Shown: one piece after another, positions 7,667-14,256 of the stretch | How the letters are laid out: each line of letters opens with the position of its first letter | Position numbering within the stretch: position 1 is the stretch's first letter | NCBI GenBank assembly: GCA_910586955.1 | Contig: CAJUMM010000024.1 | Span: 1 to 23,720, forward strand | Reading direction: 5' to 3' | DNA from: an uncultured Lachnospiraceae bacterium | GTDB taxonomy: Bacteria; Bacillota; Clostridia; Lachnospirales; Lachnospiraceae | Length of the DNA stretch: 23,720 nt | Translations under genes and position numbers: made by a program | Notes under the pieces: generated by a model | What the model saw: the letters and a program-made list of their open reading frames with translations, nothing else | Databases searched by the model: none | What the model was told of the DNA's origin: nothing

Positions 7667-8718
7667 GTATGAGGGAAAAAATGGAAGTCCTGGCGATTAC
7701 AGACAGCCACCGGTGTGAGGTGCGGACCGTGACACGTCCCGAGCCCGGAGCAGGGGAGGTATTGATTAAAATAGGCGGATGCGCCCTTTGCACCTATGAA
7801 CAGAGGATGTTTACCCGGCAGGCGCCCACGCCTCTTCCGGTAGTGGGCGGACACGAAATCGCAGGCGAGATTGCAGGAGTTGGGAGCGGTGTGAGTCCCG
7901 AAGAATATCCGGCAGGAAAAAAGGTGGCGGTGCGCCTGATCAGCAGCTGCGGAAAATGCTATTTCTGCAGGCGGGGGGAGGAAAACCTCTGCACGGATAT
8001 CAGCAGAGGAAAAAGCAGGCAGTCGGAAATTCCCGGCTCCGGCGGGCTGGGGCAGTATGTGGCGGTTCCTGTGGGGAAGGTGTGGGAAATTCCCCAGGAT
8101 CTTCCGGTGGAGCAGGCGGTCTTTGCGGAACCTCTGGCCTGTGTGCTGAACAGCATTGAGAAAGGGCAGATACAGCTGGGGGATGACGTGGCAGTGATTG
8201 GCGGAGGCATTATGGGAATGCTGCATGTGATGTGTGCAAAGCTTTCCGGAGCAAGGGTCACCCTTTCGGAGCCGGACCCGGAACGCCGGAGGATTGCAGA
8301 GGAACTGGGCTGCGATTTTACCGTAAATCCCATGGAGACGGATCCGGCTGCATTCCTGAAAAGCATTACGAAAGGGCTTGGGGCGGAAGCTGTTTTTAAC
8401 ACGACGCCCATATCCGCTGTAGCGGCACAGGCAGCAGGCATGGCTGCACCTATGGGGCGGGTTGTCATGTATTCTTCCCAGCATCCGGACCGGCCCATGG
8501 AGATAAGCCCCAACTGGCTTCACAAGACGGAGACGGTAATTACCGGGGCAGTGAGTCCCAGCATCCGCTCCTTTGACCGGGCCGTAAACCTGATTTCCAA
8601 AGGGCTGATTGACACCGGCAGGCTGGTATCCGGCGTCTTTGACTACCATCAGGGAACAGAGGCCTTCGAAGCAGCCATCCGTCCGGATACCTTCCGGGTG
8701 GTGGTGAAATTTTCGTAA
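7663..8718 (+). CDS. Zinc-dependent sugar-alcohol dehydrogenase (GatD/sorbitol dehydrogenase-like MDR)
   Basis: This 351-aa medium-chain dehydrogenase carries probable catalytic zinc ligands C43, H64, E65 and E156 (AEPLAC), and structural zinc cysteines at 96, 99, 102 and 110. The Rossmann motif VIGGGIMGML begins near residue 178. Relatives oxidise polyols or polyol phosphates to ketoses; galactitol-1-phosphate dehydrogenase beside a class II aldolase is the closest known arrangement. ATG 7663 overlaps the previous stop (ATGA), but ATG 7669 has better spacing to GAGGAAGGG (7651-7659) and is a possible alternative. The exact substrate is not determinable. Confidence 0.88.
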   Translation: MSMREKMEVLAITDSHRCEVRTVTRPEPGAGEVLIKIGGCALCTYEQRMFTRQAPTPLPVVGGHEIAGEIAGVGSGVSPEEYPAGKKVAVRLISSCGKCYFCRRGEENLCTDISRGKSRQSEIPGSGGLGQYVAVPVGKVWEIPQDLPVEQAVFAEPLACVLNSIEKGQIQLGDDVAVIGGGIMGMLHVMCAKLSGARVTLSEPDPERRRIAEELGCDFTVNPMETDPAAFLKSITKGLGAEAVFNTTPISAVAAQAAGMAAPMGRVVMYSSQHPDRPMEISPNWLHKTETVITGAVSPSIRSFDRAVNLISKGLIDTGRLVSGVFDYHQGTEAFEAAIRPDTFRVVVKFS

Positions 8719-8984
8719 TGCGCAGGCGGATTTTAAGGGTAAAAACAGGAGAGGGATTACACATAGGCCCCTGCTACGAATTGTCCAGGCAGGCCAAGAA
8801 TTACCCTTGCAGAATTACGGTAAAGACAAGGCGGGGGATCTTCAATGCCAAGTCCGGCCTTCAGCTTTTGGAGGCCGGCATGGAGCCGGGGGAACCTGCG
8901 GAACTTTGCTGTGACGGCCCGGGGGAGGAAGAGGCCGACGCCGGCCTTTCCAGCTTTGTGCAGCGGTATTTTGAGAGTGAATAA
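8718..8984 (+). CDS. Divergent HPr-family phosphocarrier
   Basis: This 88-aa protein aligns without gaps to HPr through position 46. Phosphorylatable His15 is kept (GEGLHIGPC) and so is Ser46 (NAKSG), but Arg17, which stabilises phosphohistidine in HPr, is replaced by Gly (HARP becomes HIGP). The helix-2 region and C-terminal helix are acidic and divergent. The start codon overlaps the preceding stop (TAATG), so it belongs to the operon. It may be a weak or dedicated phosphocarrier, or a regulatory HPr-like protein comparable in idea to Crh, which lost His15 instead. A canonical HPr gene is present 1 kb downstream. Confidence 0.82.
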   Translation: MRRRILRVKTGEGLHIGPCYELSRQAKNYPCRITVKTRRGIFNAKSGLQLLEAGMEPGEPAELCCDGPGEEEADAGLSSFVQRYFESE

Positions 8985-8993
8985 AAAGCGGTT

Positions 8994-9116
8994 CCGGAAG
9001 GGAAGCTGCGGAACTTAAACAGCAGATTCCCGTAGGGCGCCTAGAAGGATTTGCGGCCGTGTGCGGCCGCAAATCCTTCTCAAAGTAGGGTGCCGGAAGG
9101 GAAACTGCGGAACTTA
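8994..9116. repeat. Two 24-nt direct repeats flanking a 17-bp perfect hairpin
   Basis: Repeat copies at 8994-9017 and 9093-9116 (both CCGGAAGGGAA, then G or A, then CTGCGGAACTTA) differ at one position. Between them is a perfect inverted repeat: 9043-9059 pairs with 9064-9080 around the loop TGTG. No T-run follows either arm, so this is not a normal terminator. It lies between the HPr-like gene and the aldolase, inside what otherwise looks like one operon. It may be a small intergenic repeat element or an mRNA-processing/stability structure. Confidence 0.85.
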
Positions 9117-9133
9117 TAATAGGAGGATTTGGA

Positions 9134-9979
9134 ATGCTGATTTCTATGAAGCATACATTAAAGGAAGCCAGGGAAAAGGGATACTGTGTTCCGGCACTTG
9201 GCATCGGAAATGAACACAATCTCCGTGCCTGCTTAAGTGCGGCGGAGGAGAAACGTTCTCCGGTTATTCTGCTGGTAATGTACGGAAATAATCCGGATAT
9301 AGAATATTTTGGGCGGATAGCCACAGATTTGGCCCGCAGGGCGGCGGTTCCGGTATCCGTAATCCTGGACCACGGGGCGAAATATGAGCATGCGGTTTCC
9401 GCTATACGGGCAGGTTTTACGGATGTTATGATTGACTGTTCCTCACTGCCCTACGAGGAGAATGCGGCTCAAGTGAAGGAGGTCGTAAAGGCCGCCCATG
9501 CAGTGGGTGTAGGAGTGGAAGCGGAGCTGGGCCATGTGGGCAGCGGTTCGGCCGGAACGGAAATGAACGGAGAGGGTGCGGGAGACAGTGTATTTACGGT
9601 TCCGGCGGAAGCGGTGAGCTTTGTGGAGGAGACCCAGATAGACGCCCTGGCCGTGTCTATCGGAACCGCTCATGGGGCCTACCGGGGAACGCCAAAGCTG
9701 CAGTTTGATCTTCTGCGGGAATTGAGGGAGAAAGTACAGGTTCCCCTGGTACTCCACGGAGGCTCCGGCACCGGTGACGAAAATCTGGCGAAAGCCTGCA
9801 GAATGGGAATCTGCAAATTAAATATTGCCTACGATCTTTACCGGGGAGGCATCGATCACCTGCTTGCCCACGATGTCTCAGGCAACGGAGCCTATGGGCT
9901 TTACAGGCTTTTGGGCCAGGGAATACAAGAAGCTGCGGAACATGCGGTTGAGATCTGCGGTTCTGCCGGCAGGGCGTGA
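9134..9979 (+). CDS. Class II fructose/tagatose-bisphosphate aldolase family protein
   Basis: This 281-aa zinc-dependent aldolase is of the FbaA/GatY/KbaY family. Catalytic Asp79 and zinc ligand His80 are in VILDHG; further ligands appear as Glu131 (EAELGH), His180 (GTAHGAY) and His208 (LVLHGGSG). The phosphate-binding GGSG and the NIAYDLY segment are also present. It would cleave a ketose (bis)phosphate to DHAP plus an aldehyde, which fits a PTS operon with polyol dehydrogenases. No 6-phosphofructokinase or tagatose-6-phosphate kinase is encoded nearby, so a ketose 1-phosphate substrate is possible. The ribosome binding site is TAGGAGG, with good spacing to ATG 9134. Confidence 0.9.
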   Translation: MLISMKHTLKEAREKGYCVPALGIGNEHNLRACLSAAEEKRSPVILLVMYGNNPDIEYFGRIATDLARRAAVPVSVILDHGAKYEHAVSAIRAGFTDVMIDCSSLPYEENAAQVKEVVKAAHAVGVGVEAELGHVGSGSAGTEMNGEGAGDSVFTVPAEAVSFVEETQIDALAVSIGTAHGAYRGTPKLQFDLLRELREKVQVPLVLHGGSGTGDENLAKACRMGICKLNIAYDLYRGGIDHLLAHDVSGNGAYGLYRLLGQGIQEAAEHAVEICGSAGRA

Positions 9980-9995
9980 GCGGAGGAGGCCTGGA

Positions 9996-10262
9996 ATGAT
10001 TTCTCAAAGGGTAGTTGTGGTGAACCCCACAGGTCTTCACGCAAGACCTGCATCAAAATTTGTGGCGGAAGCAAAAAAATATGAAAGCAGCCTTAGGATT
10101 AAAAAGAGCGGGAAAGAGATCAACGGAAAATCTATTATCCAGATTATGTCTGCCGGAATCTCGGCGGGAACCGAAATCTGCCTGGAGGCGGAGGGACCGG
10201 ACGAGGAGCGGGCGGTAAAAGCCCTTTCCGAGCTGATTCACTCCGGCTTTGGGGAAGTGTGA
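9996..10262 (+). CDS. HPr phosphocarrier protein
   Basis: This 88-aa canonical HPr has His15 in GLHARPAS, the site phosphorylated by enzyme I, and Ser46 in INGKSI, the HPr-kinase site used for carbon catabolite control in Gram-positive bacteria. GGAGGAGG (9982-9989) lies 6 nt before ATG 9996; a longer frame upstream is only overlap with the aldolase gene. As the last gene before a strong terminator it may be an operon-dedicated HPr rather than the cell's general ptsH, which usually sits elsewhere. Confidence 0.93.
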   Translation: MISQRVVVVNPTGLHARPASKFVAEAKKYESSLRIKKSGKEINGKSIIQIMSAGISAGTEICLEAEGPDEERAVKALSELIHSGFGEV

Positions 10263-10279
10263 ATAGTGGATGAGATTAG

Positions 10280-10316
10280 AAGGAGGGCAGGAGCCGAAAG
10301 CTTGGGCCCTCCTTTT
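10280..10316 (+). terminator. Rho-independent terminator of the PTS operon
   Basis: AGGAGGGC (10281-10288) pairs with GCCCTCCT (10306-10313), with an extra A-T pair at the base, followed by TTTT. The 17-nt loop may form an inner AGC/GCT pairing. Confidence 0.85.
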
Positions 10317-10351
10317 AATTGTGGGGGAGAAGAACATTAAAAATTAATAAG

Positions 10352-10380
10352 TTGAAGAATTCTAAGAGAGTTGCTATAAT
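10352..10380 (+). promoter_or_regulatory. Promoter of the MNT/HEPN module
   Basis: TTGAAG (10352-10357) and TATAAT (10375-10380) are separated by 17 bp, with TGC immediately before the -10 box (extended -10). The 14 bases at 10370-10383 are identical to those at the PTS operon promoter (1612-1625). Confidence 0.82.
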
Positions 10381-10434
10381 GAAACAAATATAGGAAATAA
10401 TTCACGTATAGGCGTTACAGTAGAGAGGTATTTC

Positions 10435-10773
10435 ATGTATATGACAGGACAGATTGATATAATTAGCAAACAAATAAAGGAATGCTATAAATCTGTTTAT
10501 GGCGATGACATTGTGGAAGTGATTTTGTATGGTTCCTACGCCAGGGGCGATTATACGCCGGAGTCAGATATAGATATTGTTGCAATCGTAAAGGGTGACA
10601 GACTCACCCTTCAAAAAAAGCTTAAAATGGTCTGGGATATGTCCGCAGAAATAGGATTGGAGAATGATGTTATCGTATCGCCAATGGTCATACCACAAGA
10701 TGAGTTCTTAAAATATAACAAAATTCTTCCATATTATCGTAATATTATACAGGAGGGAAAAATAATTGGATGA
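10435..10773 (+). CDS. MNT-type nucleotidyltransferase domain protein (HEPN partner)
   Basis: This 112-aa minimal nucleotidyltransferase has the catalytic signature GS (33-34) followed by DID with Asp45 and Asp47. In characterised HEPN/MNT pairs this protein is the antitoxin and modifies the HEPN protein by AMP transfer. GAGAGG at 10423-10428 supports ATG 10435 over ATG 10441. Its AT content and AAA/ATA codon use are visibly higher than in neighbouring genes, suggesting transfer. It overlaps the HEPN gene by 8 bases. Related single-domain nucleotidyltransferases without toxin partners exist, but the pairing here makes the module assignment strong. Confidence 0.88.
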   Translation: MYMTGQIDIISKQIKECYKSVYGDDIVEVILYGSYARGDYTPESDIDIVAIVKGDRLTLQKKLKMVWDMSAEIGLENDVIVSPMVIPQDEFLKYNKILPYYRNIIQEGKIIG

Positions 10774-11149
10774 TTTAGTAAAACATAGATTGATTACTGC
10801 AGCCGATAAACTCAAATCATCAAAAATTCTTTTAGATGAAGGACAATACAAAGATTCCATCGGAAGATCATATTATGCAATTTTTTCTGCGGTGAGAGCA
10901 GTACTTGCGGTAGAAGAAAAAGATTTTTCTAAACATAGTGCTGTAATAGCATACTTTCAAAAAGAATTTATTAAAACTGAAAAATTTCCTGTCAAATATT
11001 CAAAATATATACAGCAGGCTTTTCAGATACGGAATAGCTGTGACTATGATGATTTTTATATTGCTTCAAAAGAGGATGCAGAAGAGCAGTATCACAGGGC
11101 GGAAGAACTGTTCAAAGAGATACAAAATTATTTAAAGAATCGTCAATAA
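10766..11149 (+). CDS. HEPN domain protein (UPF0332-like), partner of MNT
   Basis: This 127-aa helical protein has the SYYAIFSAVRAVLA segment typical of HEPN proteins. HEPN toxins are metal-independent RNases using an R-x4-6-H motif; here R89 is followed by NSCDY, with Tyr94 where His is expected, as in a non-canonical subset. RNase activity is therefore uncertain. The start is TTG 10766, 8 nt after AGGAGGG (10751-10757); the nearby ATG at 10770 is out of frame. Like its partner it is AT-rich. It functions either as a toxin or as a substrate-presenting partner of the nucleotidyltransferase. Confidence 0.83.
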   Translation: MDDLVKHRLITAADKLKSSKILLDEGQYKDSIGRSYYAIFSAVRAVLAVEEKDFSKHSAVIAYFQKEFIKTEKFPVKYSKYIQQAFQIRNSCDYDDFYIASKEDAEEQYHRAEELFKEIQNYLKNRQ

Positions 11150-11184
11150 AACCAAAGCAGAGAAACCAATCCCGGGAGGACTCA

Positions 11185-11379
11185 ATGAAATTCAAAGAAA
11201 GATACCTGTCAAACCAGATCCCCTTCGAGGATATTGATATTTACATCCAGGAGTGGGGTGAGAGCGACGAGCCCTGCACCCTGCGGGAATATCTGGGCTT
11301 AAATGAGGAAGAAGAGGATGTCTGGATTTCCGACAGCGATGAGGCGCTGATGGAGCTTTTGGACAAGCAGAAAAAATAG
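11185..11379 (+). CDS. Small acidic hypothetical protein
   Basis: This 64-aa protein is strongly acidic (an EEEEED run near residue 41) with no signal peptide or membrane span. No family is recognised. GGGAGGA lies upstream of ATG 11185 at proper spacing, and the coding bias resembles the chromosome more than the AT-rich module just before it. It sits 15 bases ahead of the C_GCAxxG_C_C gene, probably in the same transcript. Confidence 0.65.
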   Translation: MKFKERYLSNQIPFEDIDIYIQEWGESDEPCTLREYLGLNEEEEDVWISDSDEALMELLDKQKK

Positions 11380-11394
11380 AAAGGATGTACAGAG

Positions 11395-11805
11395 ATGGAA
11401 AGCAGAGTTGCGAAGACGCTGGAGAATCATAAGAAAGGATATAACTGCTGCCAGGCGGTAGCCTGCGCTTACTGCGATCTGGTAGGAATGGACGAGGCCA
11501 CCTTGTTCCGGGCGGCAGAGGCTTTCGGCGCAGGCATGGGCGGGATGGAGACCACCTGCGGAGCCGTATCCGGGGCGGTTCTTCTGGCAGGCCTTAAGAA
11601 CAGCGGCGGGGATTTGGAGAATCCCAGGACCAAAGGGGGCAGTTACCGGCTGTCCAAGCAGATTGTGGATGGATTCCGGAAGAAAAACACCACTGTGGTC
11701 TGCAAGGAATTAAAGGGCGTGGAGACCAAGCAGGTGCTCCGTTCCTGCGACGGCTGCATCGAGGATGCGGCGGCCCTGGTGGAAGAGATTTTGTTTGCGG
11801 AGTAG
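11395..11805 (+). CDS. C_GCAxxG_C_C family (probable redox) protein
   Basis: This 136-aa protein matches the C_GCAxxG_C_C family: paired cysteines near the N-terminus (C18, C19 in GYNCCQAV), a glycine-rich FGAGMGGMETTCGAVSG segment with C55, then C103 and C118/C121. The family is widespread in anaerobes and thought to be redox-active or metal-binding; some members are secreted with Tat signals, but this one has no signal peptide and is likely cytoplasmic. The precise function is unknown. Confidence 0.88.
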   Translation: MESRVAKTLENHKKGYNCCQAVACAYCDLVGMDEATLFRAAEAFGAGMGGMETTCGAVSGAVLLAGLKNSGGDLENPRTKGGSYRLSKQIVDGFRKKNTTVVCKELKGVETKQVLRSCDGCIEDAAALVEEILFAE

Positions 11806-11810
11806 AAAGC

Positions 11811-12416
11811 ATGGTCCGGGTCTATATAGCAAAGTTTTCGGAAGAAGAAAGGGGCTATACCCTTCAGTCCCGGCGGGCGCACAGGCTTTTGGAGACGGTC
11901 CTTAAGAGGGAGTATCCAAATGTCCGTGGGCCTTTTTCGCTGGGAAAAGACAAGAACGGGAAGCCGTTTCTGGAAAAACACCCTGAAATTTATGTAAATT
12001 TGTCCCACAGCGGCCCCTATGCCGCCTGCGCTCTGGGTGAGGCTCCGGTGGGAGTGGATGTGGAGGCTTGGAAAAAGAGGTCCAGATGGGAAGGAATCAC
12101 AAGAAAACTGCATCCGGAAGAGCGAGAAGACCTTTGGAAGACGGATGAGGCAGAACGGGAAAAGCGATTCTTAAATCTCTGGGTATTGAAGGAAAGTTTT
12201 ATGAAAGCTGAGGGAAGAGGCCTGGGGCTGCCTCTGGATTCCTTTTATATGGATGTGAAACCGGGAACCCCGGGGAGCGTCCGGCAGGAGCAGCCGGGAG
12301 CGCCATATTATTATCTTCTGTATGATATGGGGGAGGAAGCCTGCAGCCTGGCAGTCTGTTCCCGGGATCCGGAGCTTCCCCCGGAACCGGTCTGGGTTTC
12401 CCTGCCGGAAGAATGA
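11811..12416 (+). CDS. 4'-phosphopantetheinyl transferase (Sfp-type)
   Basis: This 201-aa protein transfers phosphopantetheine from CoA to a carrier-protein serine. Motifs are in order: GKDKNGKPFL (about 45-54), VNLSHS (62-67), GVDVE with magnesium ligands D83 and E85, and WVLKESFMKAEG with W124, K127 and E128. The length is near the Sfp type rather than the shorter AcpS. There is no polyketide or non-ribosomal peptide synthase in the window, so its carrier protein is elsewhere. The ribosome binding site is weak (GTAGAAAG). Confidence 0.9.
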   Translation: MVRVYIAKFSEEERGYTLQSRRAHRLLETVLKREYPNVRGPFSLGKDKNGKPFLEKHPEIYVNLSHSGPYAACALGEAPVGVDVEAWKKRSRWEGITRKLHPEEREDLWKTDEAEREKRFLNLWVLKESFMKAEGRGLGLPLDSFYMDVKPGTPGSVRQEQPGAPYYYLLYDMGEEACSLAVCSRDPELPPEPVWVSLPEE

Positions 12417-12466
12417 TCTGGCTTTTTCCCCGGGGGTCTGGTAAAATAACTGAGAGGTGAAAAGAG

Positions 12467-13237
12467 ATGGAAAAGAAGAGAAGAAAACTTTCCCCGCCCT
12501 TGATAGCCGCCCTTGTTCTGTGTGTGGCTCTTCTGGGTTTCAGCGCTTTCCAGCTGGCGGGAATTTACATGGAATATAAGAAGGGAACCGATGAGTACGA
12601 TGCCCTCCGGGAGTTTGTGAAGGCGGAGGTGCCGGAGGTTCAATATGAGGGGGAGGAACCTAAGCCGCCGGAGGAAGAGGCGGAGCCCAGGGTGGATTTT
12701 GCAGAGCTGAAAGCCCTAAATGACGAAATCATCGGCTGGATTGAGATCCCGGATACCCCCATCAGCTACCCAATCGTGCAGGGAGAAGATGATGTGTATT
12801 ATTTGACCCACACCTTCAACGGAACGGAGAACAGTGCAGGCAGTATTTTTATGGAAACCCTAAGCAGTCCGGATTTCTCCGATATGCACACGATTCTCTA
12901 CGGGCATAACATGAAGAACGGTTCCATGTTCGGAACCCTGATGGAATATGAGTCTCCCTCTTATCTGGTGGCCCATCCTCTGATTTTTATTGATACGGAA
13001 GAGGGCTCCCACGCTTACAAGATTTTTTCCTGTTACCGGGTGGATGCGGAGAGCGACAGCTATACCATCGGCTTTAAGGCAGATGAAATGTATGTAAATT
13101 TCCTGAAAAAACTCAAAGAGCGGTCAGCCTATGATACGGGGGTGGAGGTGACCATGGATGATGAAATCATCACCCTGTCCACCTGTACCAACACGGGGAC
13201 GAACCGTTTCCTGGTGCACGCAAAGAAGGCTTGGTAG
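12467..13237 (+). CDS. Class B sortase
   Basis: This 256-aa membrane-anchored transpeptidase has a basic N-terminus and one hydrophobic anchor (about 10-34), a charged acidic linker (50-75), then the sortase barrel. The catalytic triad is visible: H147 (YGHNM), C240 (LSTC) and R247 (TNRFLVH). SrtB-like features include WIEIPDTPISYPIVQ and the long helix-containing stretch before the Cys strand. No LPxTG- or NPxTN-type substrate gene is adjacent, so it may be a housekeeping sortase in this lineage. Confidence 0.92.
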   Translation: MEKKRRKLSPPLIAALVLCVALLGFSAFQLAGIYMEYKKGTDEYDALREFVKAEVPEVQYEGEEPKPPEEEAEPRVDFAELKALNDEIIGWIEIPDTPISYPIVQGEDDVYYLTHTFNGTENSAGSIFMETLSSPDFSDMHTILYGHNMKNGSMFGTLMEYESPSYLVAHPLIFIDTEEGSHAYKIFSCYRVDAESDSYTIGFKADEMYVNFLKKLKERSAYDTGVEVTMDDEIITLSTCTNTGTNRFLVHAKKAW

Positions 13238-13253
13238 AAAGGAGCGCTGTGTG

Positions 13254-13973
13254 ATGGAAGAAGAAAAATTGAGACGGCTTAGGGATTATGTGCAGGAGAG
13301 CAGTTCTATTGTGTTCTTCGGCGGGGCCGGCGTTTCCACGGAGAGCGGAATCCCGGATTTCCGCAGCACGGACGGCTTGTATCATCAGGAGTGGAAATAT
13401 CCGCCGGAGACGATTTTAAGCCACAGCTTTTTCCTGCAGAATACGGAGGAGTTTTATCGTTTTTATAAGAAGAAAATGCTCTGTCTGGAGGCAAAGCCCA
13501 ATGCAGCTCACAAGAAGCTTGCCCAGCTTGAGGACCAGGGGAAACTGTCCGCAGTGGTAACGCAGAATATCGATGGCCTGCACCAGATGGCAGGAAGCAG
13601 AAAAGTCTATGAACTTCACGGGTCCGTACATAGGAATTACTGCCAAAAGTGCGGGAAATTTTACGATGCCCGCCATATGCTGGAGGCCAAAGGCGTGCCC
13701 CGCTGTGAGTGCGGGGGGTTAATCAAGCCGGATGTAGTCCTTTACGAGGAGGGCCTTGACCAGAAGACCATTCAGGGAGCGGTGGAGGCAATCGCCCACG
13801 GGGATCTTCTGATTATCGGCGGAACATCCCTGGCCGTCTACCCGGCGGCGGGACTGATTGACTATTTTACGGGAAAATACCTGGTGGTGATTAACAGGGC
13901 GGCTACCCCCAGGGATAAACATGCGGATCTGCTGATCCAGGACAATATAGGAGAAGTGCTAAGTGGAATATAA
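13254..13973 (+). CDS. Sirtuin NAD-dependent protein deacylase
   Basis: This 239-aa Sir2-family enzyme removes acyl groups from lysine using NAD. Motifs: GGAGVSTESGIPDFRS (about 23-38), TQNIDGLHQ (103-111), catalytic H122 (LHGSVH), zinc cysteines 130, 133, 151 and 153 (the second pair is C-x-C), and IIGGTSLAVYP. ATG 13254 is preferred because AAGGAG lies 9 nt upstream; the longer reading frame from 13158 is overlap with the sortase gene. The C-terminus overlaps the next gene by 11 bases, implying co-translation. Confidence 0.93.
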   Translation: MEEEKLRRLRDYVQESSSIVFFGGAGVSTESGIPDFRSTDGLYHQEWKYPPETILSHSFFLQNTEEFYRFYKKKMLCLEAKPNAAHKKLAQLEDQGKLSAVVTQNIDGLHQMAGSRKVYELHGSVHRNYCQKCGKFYDARHMLEAKGVPRCECGGLIKPDVVLYEEGLDQKTIQGAVEAIAHGDLLIIGGTSLAVYPAAGLIDYFTGKYLVVINRAATPRDKHADLLIQDNIGEVLSGI

Positions 13974-14142
13974 GGTAGGAGACATTGTACGCTTAAAGAA
14001 GCAGCATCCCTGCGGAAGCCAGGAGTGGGAGATCCTGCGGGTAGGGGCGGACTTCCGGCTGAAATGCCTGGGGTGCGGACATCAGATTATGATCGCCAGG
14101 AAGCTGGTGGAGAAGAATACAAGAGGGCTGCGGACGCCGTGA
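13963..14142 (+). CDS. DUF951 family small protein
   Basis: This 59-aa protein starts at GTG 13963, with AGGAGA (13949-13954) 8 nt upstream, and overlaps the sirtuin gene. It matches the DUF951 pattern: VGDIVRLKKQHPCGSQEW, then RVGADFRLKCLGCGH. The three cysteines (HPCGS, CLGCGH) suggest a small metal-binding fold. Family members in Firmicutes are often found near the rpsF or mechanosensitive-channel region of the chromosome. The function is unknown. Confidence 0.87.
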   Translation: MEYKVGDIVRLKKQHPCGSQEWEILRVGADFRLKCLGCGHQIMIARKLVEKNTRGLRTP

Positions 14143-14150
14143 GAAAGTTC

Positions 14151-14232
14151 TTGCATTTGTCTTCCAAATAGGCTATAATATTAACCCGTGATATATTATT
14201 TTAATTTCCTTGTTTCCCCCACAGAGAGGAAG
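14151..14232 (+). promoter_or_regulatory. Promoter and leader of rpsF-ssb-rpsR
   Basis: TTGCAT (14151-14156) and TATAAT (14174-14179) are 17 bp apart. The leader of about 70 nt contains a small hairpin with TTCCT (14206-14210) pairing AGGAA (14227-14231), an inner TGT/ACA pairing and a 3-nt bulge. Many bacteria regulate this operon through an S6:S18-binding leader RNA; whether this hairpin is that element is not established. Confidence 0.78.
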
Positions 14233-14256
14233 CCAGAGACCAAAAGGAGGTAAAGC

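Noticed and set aside
7633..8649. 338-codon open frame on the - strand
   Set aside because: It is antisense to the zinc dehydrogenase, which has all zinc and NAD motifs; the antisense product shows only low-complexity His/Pro/Arg-rich sequence.
9043..9080. The 17-bp hairpin as a transcription terminator
   Set aside because: No T-run follows on either strand, and genes of the same operon continue 54 bases downstream.
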